DNA of 64,000 nt from NCBI RefSeq assembly GCF_000382165.1, contig NZ_KB907702.1, positions 229,649-293,648 on the forward strand, in the 5' to 3' direction. The notes under the pieces are model-generated. The model did not search any database and was not told the DNA's origin. It saw nothing but the letters and a program-made list of their open reading frames with translations. The first letter of the stretch is position 1; each line of letters begins with the position of its first letter. Positions 44,345 through 53,176 of this stretch are shown one piece after another. The translations under genes and the position numbers were made by a program. The DNA is from Arsukibacterium perlucidum DSM 18276 (GTDB lineage: Bacteria; Pseudomonadota; Gammaproteobacteria; Enterobacterales; Alteromonadaceae).

Positions 44345-45297
44345 TACTTTTCAACAAAACAACACCTAATACCCTGCTCCACCGTCACTGACGGTGTCCA
44401 GCCTAACGTTGCTTTAGTATGTTCAATATCCAGCTGCAAATTACCGCATAACCTGTCTATTACTGCTTGTTTGCCGGTAACTTTTCCCAGCAGTTTTAAC
44501 CAACTAACCGGTACAGGAATAAGCCGGGGCTTTTTGCCGGCGGCAACTGTCATCATTTGCAATAGTTCACTGGTCGACACATCCTGGTTATCACTTACCA
44601 GAAATGTCTGATTAGCTGCATTAGGATGGTCAATACAGGTCACAATTAAATCAACCAGGTTATCCAGCGCCACCATACTGCGCCTATTGTGGATGGCACC
44701 AAGCGGTAGCGGCAAGTTTTTCTGTGCCCACTTTAACATAGTGGCGAAGTTAGCCTTAACACCTTTGCCATACACCAGCGGCGGCCGGATTATAACAATC
44801 TCCATGCCGCTATCTGAAGCCAGCTGTTTTAAGCCTGCTTCAGCTTCGGCCTTAGACACGCCGTAAGGGTCTTGTGGTTGTGGTGTATCATCATGTTTAA
44901 ATGGCCGCCCTGGGGCAGTAGCTTCACCATTTACTTTAATTGAACTGATAAAAATAAAACGTTTTACCCCGGCTGCTGCGGCTTGCCGGGCAAGATTCAA
45001 TGTTCCGGCCGTATTAACTTCCCGGTATGCTAACAAAGGATCAACCGCATTCTCTTGCATCTGATGAACCCTGGCGGCAGCATGGATAATTACCTCAACA
45101 CCACCTTTCGCTAAAACCGGTTGCCAGTTCGTATCGCCATTTAGCTCAGGTATCTGCACCTGAACAGCCGCAGTGTTGTGAGTTAGTGGGGTGCGGCTTA
45201 TTGCAACTATCTTATTGCCCGTGGTAGCGGCTTTTACCAGTACAGCGCTACCAACAAAACCGCTGGCTCCGGTTACCACTATCGTTTTATCTGCCAT
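44344..45297 (-). CDS. NAD-dependent epimerase/4-ketoreductase (extended SDR)
   Basis: A 317-aa extended SDR. Rossmann motif VTGASGFVGSAVL (about 8-20), Ser in FISSIKVNGEAT and catalytic YGVSKAEAE. The overall pattern is that of the WbpV/WbiG-type reductases and epimerases commonly paired with a phosphoglycosyl transferase; with the CapD/WbpM-like enzyme at 14.6-16.6 kb it could complete UDP-QuiNAc or UDP-FucNAc (inference). Overlaps the GT4-GT4 gene by 11 bp. Its TAG stop lies at the edge of array D. Confidence 0.85.
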   Translation of the reverse strand: MADKTIVVTGASGFVGSAVLVKAATTGNKIVAISRTPLTHNTAAVQVQIPELNGDTNWQPVLAKGGVEVIIHAAARVHQMQENAVDPLLAYREVNTAGTLNLARQAAAAGVKRFIFISSIKVNGEATAPGRPFKHDDTPQPQDPYGVSKAEAEAGLKQLASDSGMEIVIIRPPLVYGKGVKANFATMLKWAQKNLPLPLGAIHNRRSMVALDNLVDLIVTCIDHPNAANQTFLVSDNQDVSTSELLQMMTVAAGKKPRLIPVPVSWLKLLGKVTGKQAVIDRLCGNLQLDIEHTKATLGWTPSVTVEQGIRCCFVEK

Positions 45298-47548
45298 TAA
45301 GCGTCTCGCTCTCTAATTCCGAATACAACTCAAAATAGGCGCTTACGGTATTGTTAATATTATATTTTTGCAACGCCAGCAATCTGCCATTTTCAGCCAT
45401 CTTGAAGCGTTGCGCCTCGTTTAAAAACAAATACTCTATGGCATCAGCTAATGGCTGCACTTTTTTAACCGGCACCAGAATGCCGGTTTCACCGTCAACA
45501 ATGGCGTGGCGGCAGCCTGGCACATCAGTAGTAATAATCGCCCGGCCACAAGAAGCCGCTTCTATCAGCACTTTAGGAAACCCTTCCCGGTACGAAGGCA
45601 GCACAACCAGATTACTGTTAGCGAAAACCTGTGGAATATCATCCCTAAACCCTAAAAACTCTACCAGTTGCTCCTTTTCCAGTTGCTGAATAAGCAGTGG
45701 TGATATCGATGCCGGGTTACCTTCATCAGTGTCGCCAGCTACCCAAAAACGAAGCTCAGGATATTTCAGTTTCAGTAATCTGGCGGCAGCAACAAATTCG
45801 CTAAAGCCTTTGTCTTTTAAAAGCCTGGCGGCAAATGTTACGGTAAAGCTATCTGTGGGCTCAGGAACGACATCATACTGCTCCAGATCAACGCCGGCGC
45901 CATTAATAATTCGCGCTTTTCCCGGTACCACAATTCCGGAATCTAAAAAACTTTTCATATCAGAGTCATTTTCAAACACCGCCAGCAAATTTGGGTGCGC
46001 AAATACTCTTTTATATAAAAAACTTACCAGGCTGCGCACTAATACGGCACGCACTCCCTGATGAATAAATACGTAACCCAGCCCGGTAACTACTGCCAGC
46101 ACACCAGGAACCTTAGTGATACGCGCAGCAAGGCCACCATAAATAACCGGTTTAATGGTCATAAGATGAACAAGCGTAGGTTGCAGTTGACGAAACAATT
46201 TCAGCAAATAAAAAAATGACTTTAATTCTGCAAATATATTTTTGCCACTGCGGCTAAGTGGGATAACGTGATGAGTAAGCCCTGCCTGAATAATTTGCGG
46301 CACTTCCGGCCCGGCCATGGTGGCGACATGCACATCATAGCCTTTTCGCCTGGCTTCCTCGGCCTCTGGCAGCCAATGCGATAAGAAAAACTTAGCAATG
46401 TTTACCACAAATACCATTTTCGGTGTGAAGGTTGCGTAGATCTCTAAATGTTTTAACACAACACTTTCAACATCAAACTCGCGTTCAGCGAATTCACGGC
46501 CTCTTACGCCCATTTCTTTGCGCTTTTCAGGACTCTCAATTAACAACCGAATAGCTTCAGTCAACGCAACAACGTTTTTAGTCGGAACTATAAGCCCGGT
46601 AACCCCATCTATCAATGCTTCTGCGCAGCCGGGGTTATCCGTTGTAACAATAGCTCTGCCACAAGCAGCGGCTTCAATCAAAACTTTCGGTAGGCCCTCT
46701 CCATAAAAAGACGGCAGTACAACTAAGTTTGATAACGAAAATAACGAGGCAATATCGTCTCTAAAACCGAGAAACTCTACAAATCCCTCTCTTTTCCAAT
46801 TATCTATCTCAGCCTCTGTAATTGAATTTGGGTTTCCATGGTCTGGCTCACCAACTAGAAGAAATCTTGCTTTTTTTGTTGATGAATTAATAGCCCTTGC
46901 TGTATCAACAAATTGATAAACTCCCTTCTCTCTTAGAAGTCTTGCAGCCATAATTATCACAGGAACTTCGTTTGCTGGCTCTTCGACATAGTGATATTCG
47001 TTAAGATCAGCCCCTGAGCCTTTTATCATTACACAGTCGTTTTCTTTTAATCCAACAACTTTTTGCAATACGGCTTTATCAACCGGGTTCTGAAAAATAA
47101 CTTTTAAAGAACGAACTCCAAAAGCAAGTTTATATAACGCTTTTACAAAAGACCGTCTAATTCTTGCTTTAATACCATCGGCCACAAAAACCAAACCCAA
47201 TCCTGACACTGCAAAAACAACTAATTTAACATTAGCCAGCCTTGCAATAAGCCCACCATATAACACCGGTTTTATGGTAATTGCATGCAGAATGTCTGGT
47301 TTGATTTTCCTGACTCCGCTCCAAATTACGCAAAGCGTTTTAAACTCATGCAAAAAACCACCACCGCTTCTGTCAAACGGAACTTCGTGTAACGTGAAGC
47401 CAAGCTTGCTGAGGTGCTCATACTTGTCTGTGAAGTTACACATTATATGAACATCATAGCCGTCACTTTGCGCCTTTAAGGCGATAGGTAAACGGTGACT
47501 GACGAAAAACCAATCCACATTGACTATAAATAAGAGAGTTTTTCTCAT
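45287..47548 (-). CDS. Tandem GT4-GT4 glycosyltransferase fusion
   Basis: A 753-aa protein made of two complete GT-B family 4 transferases. Unit 1 (about 1-375) begins KTLLFIVNVDWFFVSHRLPIALKA; unit 2 (about 380-753) begins KMVFVVNIAKFFLSHWLPEAEEA. Each has its own HAITIKPVLYGG / HLMTIKPVIYGG block, donor site EFLGFRDDI, and PSFYGEGLPKVLIEAAACGRAIVTT / PSYREGFPKVLIEAASCGRAIITT. No linker or stop separates them. Single proteins of this family are about 375-400 aa. Unit 1 is visibly AT-richer than unit 2, suggesting different origins. It overlaps asnB-like gene by 4 bp. Confidence 0.92.
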   Translation of the reverse strand: MRKTLLFIVNVDWFFVSHRLPIALKAQSDGYDVHIMCNFTDKYEHLSKLGFTLHEVPFDRSGGGFLHEFKTLCVIWSGVRKIKPDILHAITIKPVLYGGLIARLANVKLVVFAVSGLGLVFVADGIKARIRRSFVKALYKLAFGVRSLKVIFQNPVDKAVLQKVVGLKENDCVMIKGSGADLNEYHYVEEPANEVPVIIMAARLLREKGVYQFVDTARAINSSTKKARFLLVGEPDHGNPNSITEAEIDNWKREGFVEFLGFRDDIASLFSLSNLVVLPSFYGEGLPKVLIEAAACGRAIVTTDNPGCAEALIDGVTGLIVPTKNVVALTEAIRLLIESPEKRKEMGVRGREFAEREFDVESVVLKHLEIYATFTPKMVFVVNIAKFFLSHWLPEAEEARRKGYDVHVATMAGPEVPQIIQAGLTHHVIPLSRSGKNIFAELKSFFYLLKLFRQLQPTLVHLMTIKPVIYGGLAARITKVPGVLAVVTGLGYVFIHQGVRAVLVRSLVSFLYKRVFAHPNLLAVFENDSDMKSFLDSGIVVPGKARIINGAGVDLEQYDVVPEPTDSFTVTFAARLLKDKGFSEFVAAARLLKLKYPELRFWVAGDTDEGNPASISPLLIQQLEKEQLVEFLGFRDDIPQVFANSNLVVLPSYREGFPKVLIEAASCGRAIITTDVPGCRHAIVDGETGILVPVKKVQPLADAIEYLFLNEAQRFKMAENGRLLALQKYNINNTVSAYFELYSELESETLNGR

Positions 47549-49479
47549 TTATGATATTTCTCTAACCACAGTTGAAACATCAAAATACTCCACAATAAGC
47601 TTTGCCAATTTCGCATTTCGGACAGATGTTCTAACCATAGTTTTTCAACTTTTTCTGCATCAAAGAAACCTTGAACTTGCAATTTTTCTTTATCTAATAG
47701 GTCTGCTGCCCACTCCCTCAATGGACCACGCAACCAATCAGCCAGCGGTACCGAGAAGCCTTTTTTCGGCCGTTCAATTAACTCTGACGGAACATAGCGG
47801 AATAAAATCTGACGTAATGCCCACTTAGTTTTACCTTGGCGGATCTTTAACGATAATGGTGTTTTCGAAGCAAACTCATAAAGTGTGTGATCAAGCAGCG
47901 GCACACGTGTTTCCAGTGAGTTAGCCATTGCTGCGCGGTCTACTTTAACTAAAATGTCATCAGGCAGGTAAGACACTGAATCAAATGCCATTGCCCTTTG
48001 CAACGGTTCAGTGCTGTTAACTAATGCTCGCGCTTGAATAAGTGGTGTAGTCGGCTCACTACCTTGCATCACCCACTCTTGCGGCGAGTCTGTGTGAGAG
48101 GTTAACTTCAAATACAGCTGATCAAAACTTTGCGCACTGAAAAGCGCAGCAGCTTTATGCAATTTATCGCCAAGCAAGCCGCCTTTCAATCGGCCGCGCA
48201 GCATTCCTGAAAAAGCATTTAGCCAACAAACTGGCACTGCTAGTATCAAAGCCGCCAAGCCACGACGTAAAAAAGAGGGCAGTTTGCTAATACGTTGCCA
48301 CAGCCCGAGAGCCAGGGTGTAACGGGAATAACCACAGAATAACTCATCACCTGCATCACCACTCAAGGCAACTGTCACATGCTGGCGAGCCATCTGGCAT
48401 ACCAAATACGTAGGTAACTGAGAGGAGTCGGCAAAAGGCTCGTCGTAGATCTCTGCCAGCTTAGGTACCAGGGCAAGAATATCCTGCTCACTAACATACA
48501 GCTCGCGGTGTTCAGTTCCCAAGTGTTCAGCAACCTTAGCAGCAAACACAGCTTCATCGAATTCTTTCTGCTGAAAACCAATCGAAAAGGTTTTAATGGG
48601 TTTATCCGACTGGCTTTGCATTAAAGCAACGATAAGAGATGAATCTATACCACCTGACAAAAAGGCACCCAGTGGCACATCAGCCATCATCTGTCGTTTA
48701 ACTGCAGCTTTTAACAACTGCTCCAACTGCTGCAAATAGTCTTTTTCTGATGAAACAGTAAAATCACTAGCATTTCGGCTGGCCAACGCAGACCAATATT
48801 GGTGCTTGTGTATAATCTTGTCGGCTATACCAACTCTGGCAATATTACCCGGCAACAACTTTTCAATGCCCTGATAAACACTAAACGGCGCGGGTATATA
48901 GTTGTGCCGTAACAAACTGCACAGTGCGTCACGGTTAATCTGGCCCTGAAAATCGGGGTGCTGTTGCAACGCTTTTAATTCTGAACCGAAAATGAGCGTT
49001 TCGCCTTGAAAACCAAAATATAGTGGTTTTTCTCCCAATCGATCACGCGCTAACAACAGTTCTCGATTTTTATTGTCCCACAACGCCAGCGCAAACATAC
49101 CAATACAACGCTGCAGTGCTTGCTCTAAGCCCCACTGCTCAACCGCAGCCAGTAAGGTTTCAGTGTCAGAATGCCCACGCCAACTAAGGCCTGGCCCCAG
49201 CGCATCAAGCTCGGCACGTATATCAAGATGGTTATAAATTTCACCATTAAAGGCAATAACATAGCGCCCTGTTGCAGAGTGCATGGGCTGAGCACCAGCA
49301 GCAGACAAATCAACAATTGCAAGCCGCCGATGTGACAGGCCTATACCCATTGTTGCATCAAACCAAACATCACCGCTGTCTGGTCCACGGGCTTGAATGG
49401 CAGCGCCCATATTTTCAAGTATCAACTCTGCTTGCTGAACTGGTTTACCCTGAGAAAAAAAACCCGCAAAACCGCACAT
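47545..49479 (-). CDS. asnB: Asparagine synthase-like glutamine amidotransferase
   Basis: A 644-aa AsnB-type enzyme. The N-terminal glutaminase starts MCGFAGFF with nucleophile Cys2, and the synthetase domain has the PP-loop SGGIDSS and EGDE-type ATP/substrate residues. In O-antigen clusters such proteins (WbpS-like) usually transfer ammonia to a uronic acid to make the uronamide, rather than making asparagine. With UDP-GalA likely available, an amidated GalA residue is plausible (inference). It follows the GT4 gene with no gap. Confidence 0.92.
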   Translation of the reverse strand: MCGFAGFFSQGKPVQQAELILENMGAAIQARGPDSGDVWFDATMGIGLSHRRLAIVDLSAAGAQPMHSATGRYVIAFNGEIYNHLDIRAELDALGPGLSWRGHSDTETLLAAVEQWGLEQALQRCIGMFALALWDNKNRELLLARDRLGEKPLYFGFQGETLIFGSELKALQQHPDFQGQINRDALCSLLRHNYIPAPFSVYQGIEKLLPGNIARVGIADKIIHKHQYWSALASRNASDFTVSSEKDYLQQLEQLLKAAVKRQMMADVPLGAFLSGGIDSSLIVALMQSQSDKPIKTFSIGFQQKEFDEAVFAAKVAEHLGTEHRELYVSEQDILALVPKLAEIYDEPFADSSQLPTYLVCQMARQHVTVALSGDAGDELFCGYSRYTLALGLWQRISKLPSFLRRGLAALILAVPVCWLNAFSGMLRGRLKGGLLGDKLHKAAALFSAQSFDQLYLKLTSHTDSPQEWVMQGSEPTTPLIQARALVNSTEPLQRAMAFDSVSYLPDDILVKVDRAAMANSLETRVPLLDHTLYEFASKTPLSLKIRQGKTKWALRQILFRYVPSELIERPKKGFSVPLADWLRGPLREWAADLLDKEKLQVQGFFDAEKVEKLWLEHLSEMRNWQSLLWSILMFQLWLEKYHK

Positions 49480-50604
49480 TTATAACGACTCCAGTACCTT
49501 GCGGTACAACTTATCATAATTTTCTGTAATTTCTGTAATAGCGAAACGCTTACGAATTTTTGCGCCTGCCTTTCTTGCGTTAATTAAACGTTGCTGCTGC
49601 GACCTTGCCAACTGACTAATAATGGCTTGAGCTAAGGCTTGCGGCTCAGGTTCTACTAAATACACCCCTTCATCAACAATAGTGGCCACATCTCCAACAT
49701 CAGTCGCAACACAGGGAAGATCGAGAGCCATGGCTTCAACCAAAGCATTTGGAAAGCCTTCAGTACGTGATGGCATACAATACAAATCCGCCATACCAAA
49801 CCACGGTTCAACGGGCAACTGTTCTCCGACTAAAATTACGTTATCGCCAACACTGAACTTTTCTAACTGTGAACTTACCGCTGAGTTATTAATATCGCAA
49901 CCACGACCAACCAACACTAATTTAACTGTGTCGAAGTCCTGTTTAACTATCGAGAGTGCCTCAATTAGCAGATCCTGACCTTTGTCTAAGTGCCAACGTG
50001 CTACACATAGTACAACAGGTACATTGTTATCCAAACCCTGACGTGACCTTAATTCCAGCCTATCAACTACCTGCTCAGCGGCGCTTTCGAAATCAAATCC
50101 ATTAGCAATAAATACTGATTTTGCTCTAGCATAACCAAAACCTTCATGTGCTTTAATACCCGCATGCGCGTTATAACACACTCTTGACGGAGCAAAATGC
50201 GAAAGCAAAGCACATGATTTCATAAACATACGACTAAAAATGGACTTTGCTGGCACCTCTGTGCGACGAACCGCCCAGATAACAGGCTGAGGAAAACCTG
50301 TACAGGCTAAGCTGACTAAAAAATTTGAATAATACATCCAGCTATGCACGATATCCGGCGAAGCTTTTTTAATTGCGTTTCTCAGAGCTAAAAGTGTTGA
50401 AAAAACCTGACCAGCGTTAGTCATGTTAAGGCAAACCACTTTTACGTTTGCGTTGATAAACTGCTGATACAATTCAGATTGTGGCTGTAAACTAATAACG
50501 GTTACTTTGTTATAACGCTTAACTTGTTCCCGACATAGTCTAAGCAATGACATTTCGGCCCCACCGGTTGTTAAACTAGAAATAACATGAACAATGCTAG
50601 TCAT
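49480..50604 (-). CDS. Glycosyltransferase family 4
   Basis: A 374-aa GT-B transferase. N-terminus IVHVISSLTTGGAEMSLLRLC with the GGAE glycine loop; C-terminal PSRTEGFPNALVEAMALDLPCVATDVGD with the E-x7-E nucleotide-sugar site. Its coding DNA is AT-richer than the genes further left. Upstream is a 317-bp AT-rich gap that may carry a promoter. Confidence 0.9.
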   Translation of the reverse strand: MTSIVHVISSLTTGGAEMSLLRLCREQVKRYNKVTVISLQPQSELYQQFINANVKVVCLNMTNAGQVFSTLLALRNAIKKASPDIVHSWMYYSNFLVSLACTGFPQPVIWAVRRTEVPAKSIFSRMFMKSCALLSHFAPSRVCYNAHAGIKAHEGFGYARAKSVFIANGFDFESAAEQVVDRLELRSRQGLDNNVPVVLCVARWHLDKGQDLLIEALSIVKQDFDTVKLVLVGRGCDINNSAVSSQLEKFSVGDNVILVGEQLPVEPWFGMADLYCMPSRTEGFPNALVEAMALDLPCVATDVGDVATIVDEGVYLVEPEPQALAQAIISQLARSQQQRLINARKAGAKIRKRFAITEITENYDKLYRKVLESL

Positions 50605-50921
50605 TATTTATCACCAAAACTAACCTCATTAAAGAAAAAATAGTAATACTACTTACCAGTATGACCATAGATTAAAGTAATAAAACAAAAACAAAAACAA
50701 AATAAACTAAAAATAATATATATTTAGAAATCAATATGGTGAAAAACAAAAATCCTTATTATTCAAAAAACCGAGGAAGTGTTTATTTAATAACAAGGAA
50801 TAAATTAACTCACTTAAAAATGATCTTTATACATTTAAAAATAAAAAAAATCCCAGCTAGGAAGTTTAATATACGTGTAAAAAATACATTCCCCACAACT
50901 TTATTTGATCATATTGCTTAG
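50605..50921. other. AT-rich intergenic stretch with no supported gene
   Basis: A 317-bp stretch, very rich in A and T, between the polymerase and a GT4 gene. A 61-codon open frame (50736-50921, plus strand) is present but consists largely of Lys, Asn and Ile codons and has no ribosome-binding site; I regard it as chance. It could carry a promoter or be a trace of recombination. Confidence 0.5.
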
Positions 50922-51866
50922 TTAGCTAGCGGCAAACCCCATTAAAGGTTGCGAGTATTTCACTAACATTAGCGCTACGTTAAATGCTAATAAGACCGTC
51001 ACAGCAATAATTTTTCGCCAGCCGGTTGTAGCGAGAACGGCAAGTAGAACTAGTAAAATCCCACTTTCAAAAACCCGTCCTGCAATAGGCGTAAAAAAAT
51101 ACGACGCCAGATACAAAATTAGAATCCCAGTGGCAATAGTATATTCATGCAAAAAACGTCGGCCTTGCAACAAAAGAATTACAAACATTCCGGCCCAAAA
51201 TAAAAAACCTATCCCGCTAGTCGACTCAGCCATCATCGCAGTAGTGCTAGCCTGTCGTGCACCAATCAAAGAGGCTAACTGAGTGACTAGTAAGGCCATA
51301 GAGAGAGAAGCACAGAAATATAATAACAGTTTGAAATCAGGTGCTGCCCTGAGCTTTTTAAAAACCCATCCACCCAGCATTACTGCGATAATTATAAAAA
51401 AGCTAGAGTGAATAAACGGTGATAGTCCGATAAAAAACAGCCTTTTTTTATTACCAATACAATACCAACCAATCATGAATATGGATATCGCCAAGCCTTG
51501 TCGTATATGAACCACGAAGTTTTTCATAACTTGCGGGAATAACAGCACGAGTAGAAGCCAAAAAACGTTTTTGGGGTTGTGTTTTAATAGTAGATACGAC
51601 ACTGTAAAAGCGCTAAAAAACACAATAATTCTTACAACGACAATATCAATAAAAAAAAAGCCAAGAGCTGAATTAATAGTAAACCATACTGGTTCATTGG
51701 CCAACAAAGCGTTAACACCATTTCCCAAATTACGAGCTAAAATAAGCGGAGACACCCTAGCCATATCTAGATAGTTATCTCTGTCCATCACCCCATCCAT
51801 AGGAAATGATGCAAGTAGAGTCGCATAAATAGCTGAAATACAAAAAATAAGGAATGATCTTATCAA
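50922..51866 (-). CDS. EpsG/Wzy-like polysaccharide polymerase
   Basis: A 314-aa polytopic membrane protein with about eight hydrophobic segments. It resembles EpsG-family polymerases: an N-terminal loop with DRDNYLDMAR, the conserved VVHIRQGLAISIFMIG (Arg-Gln-Gly) and HSSFF motif, and an arginine-bearing FTPIAGRVFESG near the end. It would join lipid-linked repeat units in the periplasm. It is the only polymerase recognisable in the window. Confidence 0.82.
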   Translation of the reverse strand: MIRSFLIFCISAIYATLLASFPMDGVMDRDNYLDMARVSPLILARNLGNGVNALLANEPVWFTINSALGFFFIDIVVVRIIVFFSAFTVSYLLLKHNPKNVFWLLLVLLFPQVMKNFVVHIRQGLAISIFMIGWYCIGNKKRLFFIGLSPFIHSSFFIIIAVMLGGWVFKKLRAAPDFKLLLYFCASLSMALLVTQLASLIGARQASTTAMMAESTSGIGFLFWAGMFVILLLQGRRFLHEYTIATGILILYLASYFFTPIAGRVFESGILLVLLAVLATTGWRKIIAVTVLLAFNVALMLVKYSQPLMGFAAS

Positions 51867-51871
51867 GCTAG

Positions 51872-53176
51872 CTACTCCCTCGCAGAGTTCACTCTAACTT
51901 GTTCAGAAAGCGAAGAACCTTTTAGCTTCGCCATGAAAGATGTAAAAATAAAGCTAGCAGAATAACGCAGCCGGAAAACTGCGTTGCTATATCGATTGCG
52001 AGTATCATCATTTAAAATTGAATGAGGTGTGTTGTCGAAGTTAAGTGAGCACTTCTCCATAGAAAATTCTAATGCCTTCTCTACATGTTTGTGTGAAAAT
52101 TTAATCCTACTTTTTTGGTCCAGACAGTAAAATTTTTCAATTACCTCTGTTATTGGCTTTTTAACATACAAACCATCCTCGTTATATGAAAAGCCAGGCA
52201 AGTCTGCCAGAAAGCCATAGGTTTCGGGGGCATCGACGTTTTCGATGCCAACGATAGCACTGACTCCAAGACCAGCAGCCTGGACAATTGCAGTGCCTGA
52301 ACCAATAAAAATATCATATGAAGATACAACATCAGAAAACAGACTATAGTCTAAACGTCCTTTGAGAGAAACAATTGAAGACAACCCATAGTCATCTATT
52401 TTTAGTTTCATGTCCTGTTGCATTGGACCATCACCATAGATGTCGTAAACAACGGGTATACCGCGTTTTTGTAAATTAGCAACGACATCGAGCATATGTA
52501 GGTTATAAGTTTTAAACGCAACCAGGCGGCCCACCGAAACGAGTCGCAGCAATTTCAAACCAGGATTTGATACAGCGGTGACAGGAGCTACCTTCTCAAT
52601 AACGCCCAATGGAAATAAATTTACATTACGAAAAGACTGACCACTTAGTTTTTCATAAAGGGGTACCATTGATTCATTAAAAAATATAATACTTTTCCTA
52701 TCGATCGTGTCGAAAAAGAGCTGTCGATTCTTGCGTTCAAAATAAGGTAACACCTCGCCACCCCAACAAAATTCAAGTGAATGATACAAACCTATTGTGA
52801 ACTTGACATTTTTAGCTACAAACTTTGATAAGTGAGCATAGAAAAAGGCGCATATGCCACAAGAAACATGTACATGTGTGATTTCATTTAATTGCTTTCG
52901 AATATTGGTTTTTAATGGAATAAGCAAAGAAAGATGAAAAGGTATTAACCACACAAGATTATTTGGCAAATAGGTTAAATCTTTCAAAAAAAGAACTTTT
53001 GCATACTTTTTAGCTTCAGCCAAGAGACTACTATCGCTTCTGCGTTCATTGGAAAGCAGTATAATAACTGTCGACTTACCTTCCGATGCTCGTTGCTTTG
53101 CCATCCTGAGATAGAAGGTTTCAACCCCCCCCATTCCTAACGAACTGTGAATAAAAAGCACCTTAAAACGCCCCAT
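51872..53176 (-). CDS. Glycosyltransferase family 4
   Basis: A 434-aa GT-B transferase. The N-terminus KVLFIHSSLGMGGVETFYLRMA has the GGVE glycine loop; C-terminal YDIYGDGPMQQDMKLKIDDYGLSSIVSLKGRL and the acceptor/donor region IFIGSGTAIVQAAGLGVSAIVG replace the usual E-x7-E with a less acidic version. Coding DNA is AT-rich. It overlaps the flippase gene by 14 bp, so it belongs to the same operon. Confidence 0.82.
   Translation of the reverse strand: MGRFKVLFIHSSLGMGGVETFYLRMAKQRASEGKSTVIILLSNERRSDSSLLAEAKKYAKVLFLKDLTYLPNNLVWLIPFHLSLLIPLKTNIRKQLNEITHVHVSCGICAFFYAHLSKFVAKNVKFTIGLYHSLEFCWGGEVLPYFERKNRQLFFDTIDRKSIIFFNESMVPLYEKLSGQSFRNVNLFPLGVIEKVAPVTAVSNPGLKLLRLVSVGRLVAFKTYNLHMLDVVANLQKRGIPVVYDIYGDGPMQQDMKLKIDDYGLSSIVSLKGRLDYSLFSDVVSSYDIFIGSGTAIVQAAGLGVSAIVGIENVDAPETYGFLADLPGFSYNEDGLYVKKPITEVIEKFYCLDQKSRIKFSHKHVEKALEFSMEKCSLNFDNTPHSILNDDTRNRYSNAVFRLRYSASFIFTSFMAKLKGSSLSEQVRVNSARE

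Noticed and set aside
47545..49479. Housekeeping asparagine synthetase
   Set aside because: The gene is sandwiched between glycosyltransferases with zero or overlapping spacing, so a sugar amidotransferase role is more likely, although the sequence alone cannot exclude asparagine synthesis.
50736..50921. A 61-codon gene in the AT-rich gap
   Set aside because: No ribosome-binding site, composition of random AT-rich DNA, and opposite in direction to the surrounding operon.
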